Shown: piece after piece, positions 11,133 to 21,539 of the stretch
Position numbering within the stretch: position 1 is the stretch's first letter
Layout: every line of letters begins with the position of its first letter
From: Adiantum capillus-veneris
Taxonomy: Eukaryota; Streptophyta; Polypodiopsida; Polypodiales; Pteridaceae
DNA length: 64,000 nt
Direction of reading: 5' to 3'
Assembly: GCA_014529385.2 (NCBI GenBank)
Contig: CM043952.1
Location: 59,995,619-60,059,618, forward strand
The notes under the pieces: generated by a model
The model's input: only the letters and a program-made list of their open reading frames with translations
Told to the model about the DNA's origin: nothing
The model's database searches: none
Translations under genes and position numbers: made by a program

Positions 11133-11275
11133 TGGCATTGTCTCGCCAACTGCATCTTGTTTAGTTGGCATTGCTCCGCCAACTGCATCTTGTTTGTAGC
11201 GCATTGCTCCGCACTTAGGACACGATAGACAATCTGCGAATTCATTGCGAAAAAGAATGCAATCATTTGGACATG
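11133..11275 (-). pseudogene. Short tnpD exon fragment of outer CACTA between two insertions
   Basis: Minus reading gives ACPNDCILFRNEFAD and then CPKCGAMRYKQDAVG, the conserved cysteine-rich stretch of Tnp2 just upstream of the RWH segment at 2895. It contains a short internal duplication, with QDAVG plus MP seen twice (about 11140-11205). The upstream neighbour of this exon piece lies across the inner CACTA at 19413. The gypsy junction at 11132/11133 lacks about 30 codons that should link it to 2895. Confidence 0.9.
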
Positions 11276-11500
11276 CACTACAAGAGGTTGTGTGCTCTTG
11301 TGACGCTGTTAGCGACGGAAATACATTGGGTTTTCATAACCCCCGGCGTCGCTAATAGCGTCGCTACAAGAGCGTCGCTATATGCGTCGCTATATAGAGA
11401 CGCTCATAGCGACGGTCATAGCGACGGTTATAGCGACGTTTACACAGAAGTCTATAGCGACGCTACAGAGCCATAAATAGCGACAGTTATAGCGACGCCT
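11276..11500. repeat. Left terminal and subterminal repeat region of inner CACTA
   Basis: After the 12-bp terminal repeat come about four copies of gcgtcgcta in one orientation (11340-11405). About six copies of tagcgacg follow in the other orientation (11410-11500). Such clusters are the binding sites of the CACTA accessory transposase in the family. The orientation switch in the middle makes the region a long imperfect palindrome. Confidence 0.85.
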
Positions 11501-11879
11501 GAGAGAAATTTGTTTTTGGTGACAGGGCATTGAATGCCCTGCCACCCATCAACCATATTGTACTTGATTCACTTTTTAAAAAAAGTGCAAGGGTAGATAA
11601 TAGACCCAAAATAGTCACCCACAAGACGCATTGTTTGCAAAATTGACAAGCGTAAAATTGACAATTGTACACAGCATAGGCAAAATGAATTGATTGGCAA
11701 ATGTAATAATGACAATTGTACAACATCATAGGCATAAAGAATTGATTGGCAAAATGAACCGCGGTGACAAATGTAATAATATACATGGTTCAAAAAGACG
11801 TATAAAATCCGTCTCATGATACATAAGCTATGAGAAACCCTAAACTAATGTTATCTAGCTACGGCTAAACTGACGTCGT

Positions 11880-13185
11880 CTAGTCAGACGTCTCATCGCG
11901 TCCAAGCGGCGTATCTGTCGGATTCTGCAAAAAAAGACAATAAGACAGCTTTCAGTAAGTATAAACATATAACGACATTTATAAAACAATACAAAAAATA
12001 GAAAAGAGTAAACCCTAATACTAACCATGCCGCCGCGAGAATTGAGAATGTCCATCAGGGCGTTTAAGCCCTTCCTACCTGCATACTCGCGCTCGTACGG
12101 TGTGGGATCACGTCCTGTCATCGACCACTGTCAAAACATACAAAGAATTCATTATGTTAAAATTAAAAAACTCATAAACCCTAAACTATCGAACATAAAG
12201 AGCAATGCGAAAACACTTACAAAATCGGCCTCAAATGATGCCCATCCACCGCTCCCCAAGTGGTGCGAGCTCCCTGCCTCTACTCGCGCTCTGGCTGCAT
12301 CCTTTTGTTGCTTCCACTTGTCGGGATTCTCGCGCGCTACTTTCTTCGCATTCTTCCAATCTTCTTTGGCCAGCCAATCTGGCCTGTTCCACCCATGCTT
12401 GATTGCTTTTTGCACTTCGGAACGCTTGTGTTTGCAGTATTCGCGCATTCGAATCTTCATCAGGTCTTCATTGAAGCGCTGATCCCGTGTTGGAACGGAA
12501 AACTCATCATGAAGTATGCTGATGACTCTGTTTTTTAAATCACTTGGTACTTCACTCCATTTGTTTAGTATGTAGTGTCTAAACAGCTGAGAGCAAAGAC
12601 CACGCATGCGCCAGATCACCTTCTTGCCGTCATCATCCATGATGATGCCGCCGCTGAAGTCGACGGAGTAAGGCAAGCCCTCTGGCCGGTGACGCGTGAA
12701 CGTGGGTGTCCCGGCAGGGGTCTCTAGCGGCGTGTCGATGGGGGTACGGACATCAGGTGTCTCCACCGGCGCCTGGGCCCCGAAGCGAGGAGTGTCGAGT
12801 GGGGTGGCCCCTGGCGGAGTAGGTAGAGGTTTGTAGCTGCTAGGAACAGCCAGCCGTGCAAAACCTGGCGTAGATGGCGATGTTGTGGCTGGTGTGGGGG
12901 CGGGCAAAGAGGAGGGTAAAGAGCCTCGTCAAACACGAGGCAGTGTGGAGGCATCGGTGGTGGAATCCCCACAACAACCGCCACCGCCACCACTAGAGCG
13001 CCGGTGTCTAGACGAGTGTGAAGCTCGTCTTGTCGACGCCGAAGCTTCGGAGCGCGCCGAATGCTCCGAAATAGAGGGAGATGCGGATGAGTAGGAACGC
13101 GCGATGATGCGCCAGAGCGATGACGCTCCACGTACCACTGTCTCTGCTGCGGTGACAAAGAAGAAAGAAACTCCTCATCATCCAT
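11880..13185 (-). pseudogene. Transposase_24 gene of inner CACTA, lightly damaged
   Basis: A start at 13185 (MDDEEFLSSLSPQQRQWY) follows an acceptor-like AATGCAG. The main frame from 13138 to 12221 is Ser/Pro/Thr rich. It then carries the conserved domain (FSGGIIMDDDGKKVIWRM, HYILNKWSEVP, then HHLGSGGWASFEADF) and ends at a GTAAGT donor. Two short exons follow: 12127-12026 (TGRDPTPYEREYAGRKG) and 11924-11880 (NPTDTPLGRDETSD, then stop), each with AG/GT borders. Lesions are a frameshift between 13185 and about 13138, and one TGA near 12926 (probably from CGA). In CACTA elements this second gene product binds subterminal repeats and helps tnpD. Family assignment is by motif recognition. Confidence 0.75.
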
Positions 13186-13457
13186 ACCTGCATTAAACAC
13201 ACGAATATTTAAACTTAATATTGAATGAATAGAGTAGACAATGACGCAAAGACCATTAAATACAATGACGTAATGACGCATATAAATACAATGACGCAAT
13301 GAATTGAGTGATAGAAGAGGCAAGTCGAAAACTCAGAATTTTCAATCAAAAGATGTGAGCGCGAGTAGAAAAGAGCGTTATACACCATGGAAGGTACTTA
13401 GAGAGCCAGAGCTTTTACAACACGGAGCAAAATTGTTCAAATACAATATTTGTGGCT

Positions 13458-16400
13458 TTAAGAGATCTCTCTCTCATCCTCGCATAACTCAGCATAACTT
13501 CCTATATCTATATAGAGCTCTCCGTTTAAACACATATCCTCTGTTTCATTTTGTAGCTCCTCTGCATGCACCCCATATAGAGTAGTAGCATCTTGATGCT
13601 CGTCTAGCACCACCGTAGCGGCTTCTGATTGAGCATCTTCTCTGATCTCCTCCATTGATGCCGTTGTGATTGGCACATGGTAGCCTTCATACGTCCTTGC
13701 ACTACGAGGGGCTACCTCTATGACGTACCACCAGTTTGATGTAGACTTTGTAGGATGAAATATTACCTGCCAGAGCCACATAACTTACATGAGAGCTTTC
13801 AAGCACATAACTTGTAAAAGGGGGATGTTAACTATTTACATACTTACTTGTTCACAATGCTCTGGTAGTACGAAAGTGTCTCTTAGGTCAGTCCATTTCT
13901 TAGTAGAATCCACCTCAAGAAAACCAGACTCTCCTCTACGCACAGTAGCGTTGCGACCCTCCATGATTATCTTGAACCATTGCACGTCGAACAAGTCGAC
14001 AAAAAATCCTCTGTAATCGATCCTCAAAATCTCTTGCAGCATGCCGAAGTAAGTGAGTTCCGCCACCACAGGATCTGCATTAGAGGAACGTCGTCGACTA
14101 GACTGTTCAAATTTTGCCATGATTCCACAATCTTGAGTAAAACACTTTTTGTCGATTCGTTCCACCCTAAAATGTCGACCTTTACACCATGCTGCTGTGT
14201 ATGACTTATACTACAACGAACAAAGATTATGAGTGGCCGTTCAAACGTTTAGAAATAAAGTCACTAGCATGTCGTACATTGCAAACTTACCTTGGTCGCG
14301 CAACCCCGAGAGTACGCCCACTCTTCCTCAGTCACTTCGTCACCGCATTGTTGTGCGCTTTTCAATTGGTTGTGCAACCATCTTAAGCTCATGAAGGTTG
14401 GTAGGCTCTCCAGAACCGTCGAATAGTGCATCGGTGGTCATCCTCCCCATCTCCACTCGATTTGTGCCCTTTGTCGCTCTTGCTTTGCATCCTCATATTG
14501 TGAAATCCACTTTTGCATCACTGGATTGTGAAGCATGCAAAATCGGTTGATTTTAGCCTCTAGATCTTTCGTCATCTTCTTCTCAACACCGAGATTGCAC
14601 ATGACAATCCCAGATATGCGCTCATCATCTATGGTTCGCCATAGCGTATCCCGGGCTTTATCAAATCCGTCTAGCCACTCTCCAATGTACACTACGGACT
14701 CTGATACCAACCAACCTTCTGCCATGCTACCCTCCGGACGTGCCTTTTGACGCACATATCCCTTAAGCGTTTTCATGAAACGTTCTAAGAAGAACATCCA
14801 TCTGGAATGAACTGTGCCAGCTATTTCCACCTCATCAACTATGTGAACAAGAAGATGTACCTGAATGGTTAGCATGGTAGTAGGAAAATGTTTCTCAAAC
14901 ATGCACACAAGCTCCGCAGCATTTATTTTGGCGAATGGTATGGAGTCTACGTTGATCTCCTTTTGTGAGATCCATTGCACCAGCTTTGCAAGTTTGTAGA
15001 TTGTGTTACGGATGTCGAGAGACAAACATCCCTCAATGGCAACCGGTAAAATAAACTGTAAAGTATGTGCAGCAATGATATTAAAGTCCACATTTTATGC
15101 AATGATATTAAAGTCCACTATGAACGTACCTGACACATTTTATGCCAATCGTGTGACTTCAAACCGGTAAGCTTTCCTTCTTTAGTAAAACACGTTCGGA
15201 GCGAGTGCATTACGCCAGTGGGGGTCTGCAAAGATCGAATGGTCTCTTTTACTTTGCGTTCTTGGGCTCCTGTGAAAATCCATGGTGCTTTAGGGAGTTT
15301 TATCGATCCATCAGATGCTATTTGCGGCCAATATTGCTCCATACGATCCACATTTCTAAGGTCAACTCTGGCTCCCAAAGTATCTTTCTTATCGGTCAGA
15401 TGGTCCCATAGTAGATTACCCACATTCTTGAATATGTGCATTGGATCGAGCAAGTGATTGATCATGAGTCGGGTCCAGTATGGTAACTCGTACCATAGAG
15501 ATAGTCTCTTCATCCCTGGAGGCAATCCGTCATCGCACATCTCCTTTTGCTCTAACCATGCTTGTGCAGACATCCTTGGTGGCTCTCTTCCCAAAAAGCC
15601 GTCGCGTAACACATGATTCTCTGGAAGATACGCTTGATGACCTTCGTAGATTTGCTTCTTCAGTGAGGGCGCCCTATGTGCATTCAGTCTAGGTCAACAT
15701 GTGACACATGCTCTGTATCCGCTTGTTTGAAGCCCTGCATGTATACACATGATAATAGATCAACTATGGGAAAAAACAAGATTTACAGTGTCTGAGTGAG
15801 GAGTGTCAATAGATCACCTGAGCATTCTGTTAGCCCGGGATAGTCATGCATGGTCCACATTAGAATGCCTCTGATCAAAGCATTCCGTCGTCCTGTGTGT
15901 CGGCTCATATCCACCACCTCTATGCCAATCCACAATTGTTGTAGCTCTTCCAATAGTGGACGAAGATACACATCCATATTCCCCACTTTATATCGCCCTG
16001 GCACAATCAAGCTTAGCCATAGGTGCCCCTTCTTCGTAGTCAACCACGGGGGAATGTTGTAGTTGACGATGACAACGGGCCATACACTGTAAGATGTTGA
16101 TCTTTGACCAAATGGATTTACGCCATCCATAGCCAGGCCTAAGCGCAAATTTCGAGCTTCCCTGGCAAAATCCGACCATGTTCCATCTATATGTTTCCAG
16201 GCTGCGCAATCTACAGGAATTCGTAGCACACCATCCGAGGATTTATTCTCCTCATGCCATGATGCTAGGGCGGCCATGGACTTACATTCGAAGAAATGCT
16301 TGATGCGAGGAAGCAGAGGAAAATGTCGCAAAACCTTTTGTGGAATTTTTGTCACGTGGAGATCTACTCGATATCTTTCGGAATCACATTTCGGACACTT

Positions 16401-17186
16401 CTCCATGTCTATGTATTCCCCTCTAAAAAGAATGCAGTCATTAGGACAAGCGTGGATAGAATTGTAATCCATCCCCAAGTTTCGCAAAATCTTTCTTGCT
16501 TCATCTCGGGAATCTGGCATCACATTGTCAGCTGGTAGTATGTGCTCTTTAAGCAATCTACACAACATAAAAATACGATACAGTCGTGTAAAAATCTATC
16601 AGATCATTATACATTTAGAGTTTTATTAAAGTAAACTAATTGTAATAGATCACCTGAAAAGCGCTGTGACGTTAGTGTCACTCCATCCAAACTTTGCCTG
16701 CATGTTGAGAAGAACCAGGAGTGCTTTCAATCTAGACATACGTGCTCCATTATACAATGGCGTATCGGCTTCACTTTTCATATCATCATAGATAAGCCTT
16801 TCTGAATCCATGATCGTCTCGATCATTTCATCAATCTCGGGCTCAAACATTGCCTCGTTGGGAATGTGCTCTGCATGATCATCCCCCGAGCTGTCAGAGG
16901 CTACATCTTGTGGCCTCACATATGCTGCTTGACCAAAGCGCCTGCGAACACGTCTATTGGGTTGCAAGATTGCTGCTTGTTGGCCAGCGTCAGAGTCCGA
17001 CGAGTTATAATTGGCAACAACTCGATCTATAATAGATGGATCGAACTCGCCAAATTCGCGAACGTGCTGCAAAGAAACACGTCTTGTCCGTCGCACAGCA
17101 TGCTTGCATTGATTACAAGGACATAAGACCCTCGTTGAGAGATAGGTGTTTCGGTTGGACGGTCCCACATCCTCGTCACTACTCAT
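13458..17186 (-). pseudogene. tnpD (Tnp2 transposase, DUF4218, DUF4216) of inner CACTA, six exons
   Basis: Exons read from splice sites are 17186-16654, 16557-15818, 15734-15130, 15055-14291, 14210-13848 and 13766-13458. All have AG/GT borders, and phases agree throughout (3315 nt, 1104 residues). Features in order: N-terminal LCPCNQCKH, PLYNGARMSRL and KFGWSD; Tnp2 with ACPNDCILF, EKCPKC, LRLGLAMDGVNPFG, YNIPPWL, DVYLRPLLEEL and LDPMHIFKNV; DUF4218 (ILPVAIEGCL, RWMFFLERFMKTLK, EGSMAEGW, MLHNPVMQKW); DUF4216 (YFGMLQEILRIDY, EHCEQ, WWYVIEVAPR); acidic tail. Two in-frame TGA codons interrupt it (15694-15696 inside the CxxC motif, and 14438-14440). Otherwise it looks complete. The enzyme would cut and join transposon ends in the nucleus. 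Confidence 0.92.
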
Positions 17187-17248
17187 AATGAGGATAAAAA
17201 TCTTATAACCTGGACAACAAATTTAATATTCTATTGGCATTCTTCGTC

Positions 17249-17250
<2 letters not shown>

Positions 17251-17326
<76 letters not shown>
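17251..17326. repeat. (CT)n microsatellite
   Basis: About 76 bases of almost perfect CT dinucleotides lie just upstream (minus direction) of the tnpD start of the inner CACTA, probably in its 5' untranslated region or promoter. Confidence 0.95.
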
Positions 17327-17328
<2 letters not shown>

Positions 17329-17329
17329 C

Positions 17330-17515
17330 TCACATTCTCTAGTCATGTCCAATCCCCGCACACCTCGGTCTAGAGGTGCATGGAGATCAGAACCACCGGG
17401 TTATAATCTCGTCTTTATTGGTCAATACCTATATTTGTGGGTACAAGAAATCTACAGACCCACGTCTACATGATACTGCATGTAATGGACAAAACCCCTT
17501 TGCCTCTTCTCTAGC
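17330..17515 (-). promoter_or_regulatory. Conserved 5' leader/promoter block of inner CACTA
   Basis: The stretch from acctcacattctctagtc to ccctttgcctctt is closely matched at 20193-20380 in the outer CACTA, although the two elements differ much elsewhere. It sits 150-330 bp upstream of tnpD and contains no shared long frame. Conservation and position suggest a promoter or 5' UTR; this is inference. Confidence 0.55.
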
Positions 17516-17643
17516 TGTAGCACTTCACAGCATCTTAACATCTTTTCACAGTAGATCTTTTCACTGTTCGTCTAACTCTAAACCCTAAACCGTAAGTAAT
17601 TCTTGCGTGGACTCGATCTAACGTAAATAAGCGTAAATCTAAA

Positions 17644-17747
17644 TAAACGTAAATCTAACTAAAAATAAACCTAAATCTAATTTAACGTAAGTCTACATCT
17701 AACCTAATCTTTAACGTCTTTTGGGATAGTTTCCTACGACGTTAAAA
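17644..17747. repeat. Direct repeat flanking the captured gene fragment, copy 1
   Basis: It begins taaacgtaaatctaa and ends agtttcctacgacgtta. A second copy, with a small internal expansion, lies at 18379-18512. A third short copy of the last part lies at about 18693-18717. The two long copies bracket the HMA-domain fragment. Confidence 0.85.
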
Positions 17748-17761
17748 CTAAATAAACCTAA

Positions 17762-17766
<5 letters not shown>

Positions 17767-17836
<70 letters not shown>
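17767..17836. repeat. (GT)n microsatellite
   Basis: About 70 bases of perfect GT repeats inside the inner CACTA, between the first direct repeat and the captured HMA fragment. Confidence 0.95.
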
Positions 17837-17841
<5 letters not shown>

Positions 17842-17972
17842 ACCTAAATAAACCTAATTCTAATCTAATATAACATAAATCTAAATCTAACGTAAATTAT
17901 GTTATATTAAAAACAAAGAACTAAACTAACAGGGATTATAAGAACCTTAAAACTGATTTAACACATAATTTT

Positions 17973-18335
17973 TCACATAACTCGGCAAGAGTTGGCATTC
18001 TCATCACTAAAGATGTGAGAGTTAACTTCCGGCGGTGACGCTGTCTCATCTCCATCCACATCTGACGACAGCAATTGGCCCTTTAGACCGTTCTTGCTCT
18101 TGTTACTAACTTTGAAGTTGTTGTTGAATGACTAGAGGTTGTCTAGATGGTCATTGTGTCGGGGATGTAGTGACTCTTGCCGCCCTGAAGATCCACCTTC
18201 TTCCCTATCTTCTGAAGACATTTCACCAGTACTTTTGGATCGACGGAGCCCACCATGAGTGAAGGCAGCAATACCCTATATTCCATTGAGGGCTTTCTTC
18301 ACCCGCTTCATGCAGGCATCGCAGTCTATGGAGAC
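17973..18335 (-). pseudogene. Captured fragment of a heavy-metal-associated (HIPP-like) protein gene inside inner CACTA
   Basis: Minus reading from 18335 gives VSIDCDACMKRVKKALNGI, the beta1-alpha1 part of an HMA domain with its CxxC metal-binding loop. A TAG and GIAAF follow. After a frame change (probably a small deletion) comes MVGSVDPKVLVKCLQKIGKK and then VDLQGGK, the second half of the same fold, ending at 18143. Further down, SFNNNFKVSNKSKNGLKGQ runs in a third frame to a stop at 17973, resembling the Asn/Lys-rich linker of HIPP proteins. The piece is not part of any known CACTA protein and is bracketed by direct repeats (17644-17747, 18379-18512). Domain identity is by recognition. 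Capture from a host gene is inferred. Confidence 0.75.
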
Positions 18336-18378
18336 CTAAATCTAATCTAATATAACGTAAATCTAAATCTAGCGTAAA

Positions 18379-18512
18379 TAAACGTAAATCTAATTAAAAA
18401 TAAACCTAAATCTAATCTAATTTAACTTAAATAAACCTAAATTTAATTTAACGTAAGTCTACATCTAACCTAATCTTTAACATCTTTTAGGATAGTTTCC
18501 TACGACGTTATA
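18379..18512. repeat. Direct repeat flanking the captured gene fragment, copy 2
   Basis: It matches 17644-17747, with an extra internal stretch of taaacctaaat-type sequence. See copy 1. Confidence 0.85.
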
Positions 18513-18719
18513 ACTCTCTTCTTCTTGTGTGTGTGCGCGTGTGTGGATGTGTGTGCCAATAAAAAGAGATAAATGGTATAACCTTTCTATCACCCATGCC
18601 AAGTATGATAGATTGGTTATGCCATTTCCCTCTTGAATAATAGGTCTTGAGTTCAACTCCTCGTCGGCTAGATCTTTAGGTCTTTTAATTTTAATTAGTT
18701 TCCTACGACGTTAAATTAG

Positions 18720-18950
18720 TTTCTCTCTCTTTCTCTCTCAATGTGTGTGCGTTTTTTTGGATCGTATGCATGCTTTCTCTCTCTTTTCCTCTCTCAATGT
18801 GTACGTTTTTTGTTTATGCATGTTCTCTCTCTCTTTTCCTCTCTCAATGCGTGCGTTTTTTGTTTATGCATGCTCTCTCTCTCTTTTCCTCTCTCAATGT
18901 GTGTGTGCATTCTTTGTTTATGTGTGTGTGTGTGCATTTTTGTTTATGTT

Positions 18951-19000
<50 letters not shown>

Positions 19001-19120
19001 AACACTATGTGTGTGTGTGTGTATGTGTGTGTGTGAGAGAGAGAGAGAGGGAGAGAGAAAGAGGGGAAGGGAACATGAGAGTGAGGAGAGGGAAGGAGCA
19101 TACCTGGCTCTCCTTCCTCT

Positions 19121-19160
<40 letters not shown>

Positions 19161-19205
19161 AGAAGAAAGAGAGAGAGAGAGAGACAGAGAGAGAGGGAGA
19201 GCGTT
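18720..19205. repeat. Compound CT/GT/GA microsatellite cluster
   Basis: A repeated unit of about 50 bases (tctctcaatgtgtgcgttttttgttt-like) occurs four times at 18733-18950. Then come (CT)n at 18955-18996, (GT)n at 19007-19034, GA-rich DNA, (GT)n at 19126-19158 and GA-rich DNA again. Long reading frames here are low-complexity artefacts. Confidence 0.9.
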
Positions 19206-19289
19206 ACCTGCTCCTTGCTTGAGGGCGTCGAAAAACGCAGATCTGAGATCTGAGTTTTTGGGCACTCTCTGTTATTTTTTTAGCCCAGT

Positions 19290-19349
19290 CGGCGTCGCTA
19301 TGAGCGTCGCAAATTTACAAAGAAATTTGCGACGCTCATAGCGACGCCG
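19290..19349. repeat. Perfect 27-bp inverted repeat with 6-base loop (subterminal hairpin)
   Basis: Arm 19290-19316 (starting cggcgtcgctatgagcgtcg) is the exact reverse complement of 19323-19349; acaaag is the loop. Each arm holds two copies of the gcgtcgc(ta) subterminal motif. It lies 50 bp inside the right end of the inner CACTA. Confidence 0.95.
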
Positions 19350-19398
19350 GGAATTTTTTTTTTGAGCGTCGCTGTGTGAGCATCGCTAATATGAATAG

Positions 19399-19410
19399 CC
19401 TCTTGTAGTG
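19399..19410. repeat. Right terminal inverted repeat of inner CACTA
   Basis: CCTCTTGTAGTG is the exact inverse of the left end at 11276-11287. It is followed by the ATG target duplication. Confidence 0.95.
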
Positions 19411-20117
19411 ATGCATGAATCTTGTTGTAGTCCAAGCCAACTGAGGTCAGAATTTGCTTTGCGTCTGGCCTGGAGGGGAACATTTCATTGCCATCCGGGA
19501 GAAGTTGCTCCCGCAATAACCTGTTTAAGCCACATTAAATTAAAAAGCTCTCCGAGCACATCACTGTTGCAATCGGAAAATCTCTTTTGTAAATTACGTG
19601 CCTAAACAAAGCAGTGACGCTTGCATCTGACCACCCGTACACTGACTGAAGATTCAAAAATGCCAGACAAGTACGAAGCACAGATATTTTGGCGCCTTCA
19701 TAGATTGGTTGACGTGCCAACTTCCTCAACATGTCTTCAGGAGATAGGCGCACGGCTTCTGGTGTTGCTTCGTTCGCGTTCTCCTCGCTTGTCTGGAAGA
19801 AGGCATCCAGCATCTCCTCCATGCCGTCGTCTTCTGTCTGTAAGCCCTTTTTTGCTTCCATCGGTGGCTCTATATTGGTCGGACCTTCACGCATAATCTT
19901 TTTTCTCTCTCTCTCTCTCAGATATAGGTGCTATGTCGCAGAAATCAATGCCCGTTCCGTAGGAGTCGTATCGCAGATTTTGTACGGTTTCTCTAGCAAA
20001 CTCTTCGTACTTGTGCACATGCTCATTACATATCCTACGCTTACGCAGGATTTCATACTTGCAGAGCGTGCATGAGCATGCAATCTTTTCCTCCATGTTA
20101 GTTGATGACGTTGCCAT
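19411..20117 (-). pseudogene. tnpD N-terminal part of outer CACTA
   Basis: The start at 20117 (MATSSTNMEEKIACSCTLC) has the cysteine pair expected at the Tnp2 N-terminus. The frame is lost in a CT/GA run near 19905-19918 and resumes as EEMLDAFFQTSEENANE. It then reads PIYEGAKISVLRTCLAFLNL and VYGWSDASVTALFR, as in the inner gene. The expected donor reads GC rather than GT near 19604. The second exon starts at 19520 after AACAG and runs LLREQLLPDGNEMF to LDYNKIHA at 19413, where the inner CACTA interrupts it. Its continuation is at 11275. Confidence 0.88.
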
Positions 20118-20138
20118 CTACAATGATTATGAATGTTG

Positions 20139-20142
<4 letters not shown>

Positions 20143-20180
<38 letters not shown>
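20143..20180. repeat. (TA)n microsatellite
   Basis: About 38 bases of perfect TA repeats just upstream (minus direction) of the outer tnpD start. Confidence 0.95.
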
Positions 20181-20181
<1 letters not shown>

Positions 20182-20192
20182 TCCTCACAATG

Positions 20193-20380
20193 TAAACTAC
20201 CTCGCATTCTCTAGTCTTGCCCAATCTCCGTACACCTCGGTCCAGAGGTGTACGGAGATCAGGACCACCGGGTCAAAATCTCGTCTTTATTGGTCAAATC
20301 CTATATGGGTAGACACATACGTGCACTCCCAGGTGTACATGGCAATGCATGTAGCAGGCAAAACCCCTTTGCCTCTTTTA
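20193..20380 (-). promoter_or_regulatory. Conserved 5' leader/promoter block of outer CACTA
   Basis: It is similar to 17330-17515 of the inner CACTA, sharing cctcggtc-agaggtg, gatcag-accaccggg, tctcgtctttattggtca and aaaacccctttgcctct. It is placed the same way relative to tnpD. A conserved promoter or 5' UTR is the likely reason (inference). Confidence 0.55.
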
Positions 20381-20502
20381 GTTCCATAGTTTCTTCTCTG
20401 TCTACGTACCCTATCTCTCGTTCTTTCTCTCTCGATCTCGCTCTCGCTATCTCTCTTTTTTCCTATTTTCCTATCTCTCTCTCTGTCTCGCTCTCCACTT
20501 CC

Positions 20503-20693
<191 letters not shown>

Positions 20694-21170
20694 CTCTCTA
20701 CTGATCGAACGAGCGACTGAGCTAGGGAGATCTAGATGCCCACGACTGCGGAGGACTACACAACATTGACAGAGACTGCATCAGAGCATCTAGCTAGGTC
20801 ACTTTGGCTCGACATGCACAACGCCCGGTCAGACTACTGACCATGGAGGAGATTGATGAGATCCGCCAGTGACAGATGCTGGGTCTCATATGATCTACCT
20901 ATCCCAGCTAGCTGGTTTAACCGTTTAGTCCACACCCAGCAGTTTAGGATTCCATAATATTTTATTTTGTCATCTTCTTACTCTGACTTTGTATCAGATC
21001 CATCACATTGTAACTTTCTTGTCTCATGTCTCATAGGTCACTTTGGCCTTTCGAAGTCGTTAATAACATTTCATTTCATTTCTCTCTTTAATTTTTTTTC
21101 TTTAATTTTAATTTTCTAAGCATACATTAATTCTCTCTCTCTCTCTCTCTTTCCTACACACACACACATT

Positions 21171-21228
<58 letters not shown>

Positions 21229-21299
21229 CCCTACACACACACACACCTCTCTCTCTCTCTATTTCCTACACACACACACACACACATGCACACACACAC

Positions 21300-21351
<52 letters not shown>

Positions 21352-21530
21352 TACACACACACACACACACACGATGTAGAGAGATCAGAGAGAGGGAGGT
21401 CTCTCTCTTTCCTACACACACACACACGATGTAGAGAGAGAGAGAGGGAGGGGTTGGGGGGGGCGGAGATGGACATAATACTTGCGCAGCAGGTTTCAGC
21501 CAAGATCTGAGCAGGCGAAAATGGCCCCTA
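20694..21530. other. 5' non-coding segment of outer CACTA with microsatellites
   Basis: It holds a short plus-strand open frame (20736-20840, 34 residues, start MPTTAEDYTTL) that I do not recognise. Alternating (CT)n and (CA)n tracts occupy 21133-21450. A duplicated block with cctacacacacacac and gatgtagagagag occurs at 21350-21385 and 21411-21445. No conserved protein signature is visible. Confidence 0.5.
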
Positions 21531-21539
21531 CGTGCGGGT

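Larger units (their letters stand above)
11276..19410 (-). mobile_element. Inner, complete CACTA transposon with 3-bp target duplication
   Basis: It starts CACTACAAGAGG (11276-11287) and ends with the exact inverse (19399-19410), an identical 12-bp terminal inverted repeat. It is flanked by ATG at 11273-11275 and 19411-19413, the 3-bp target duplication typical of CACTA. The insertion split the codons for HACPND of the outer tnpD. Length is 8135 bp. It encodes a six-exon tnpD and a Transposase_24 gene on the minus strand and carries subterminal gcgtcgcta motifs at both ends. Only a few lesions are visible: two stops in tnpD, and a frameshift and a stop in the second gene. It is therefore young or recently mobilised in trans. 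Confidence 0.95.

Noticed and set aside
18741-19341. Long Cys/Ser/Leu-rich open frames on the plus strand
   Set aside because: They translate (CT)n, (GT)n and (GA)n microsatellites; low-complexity artefacts.
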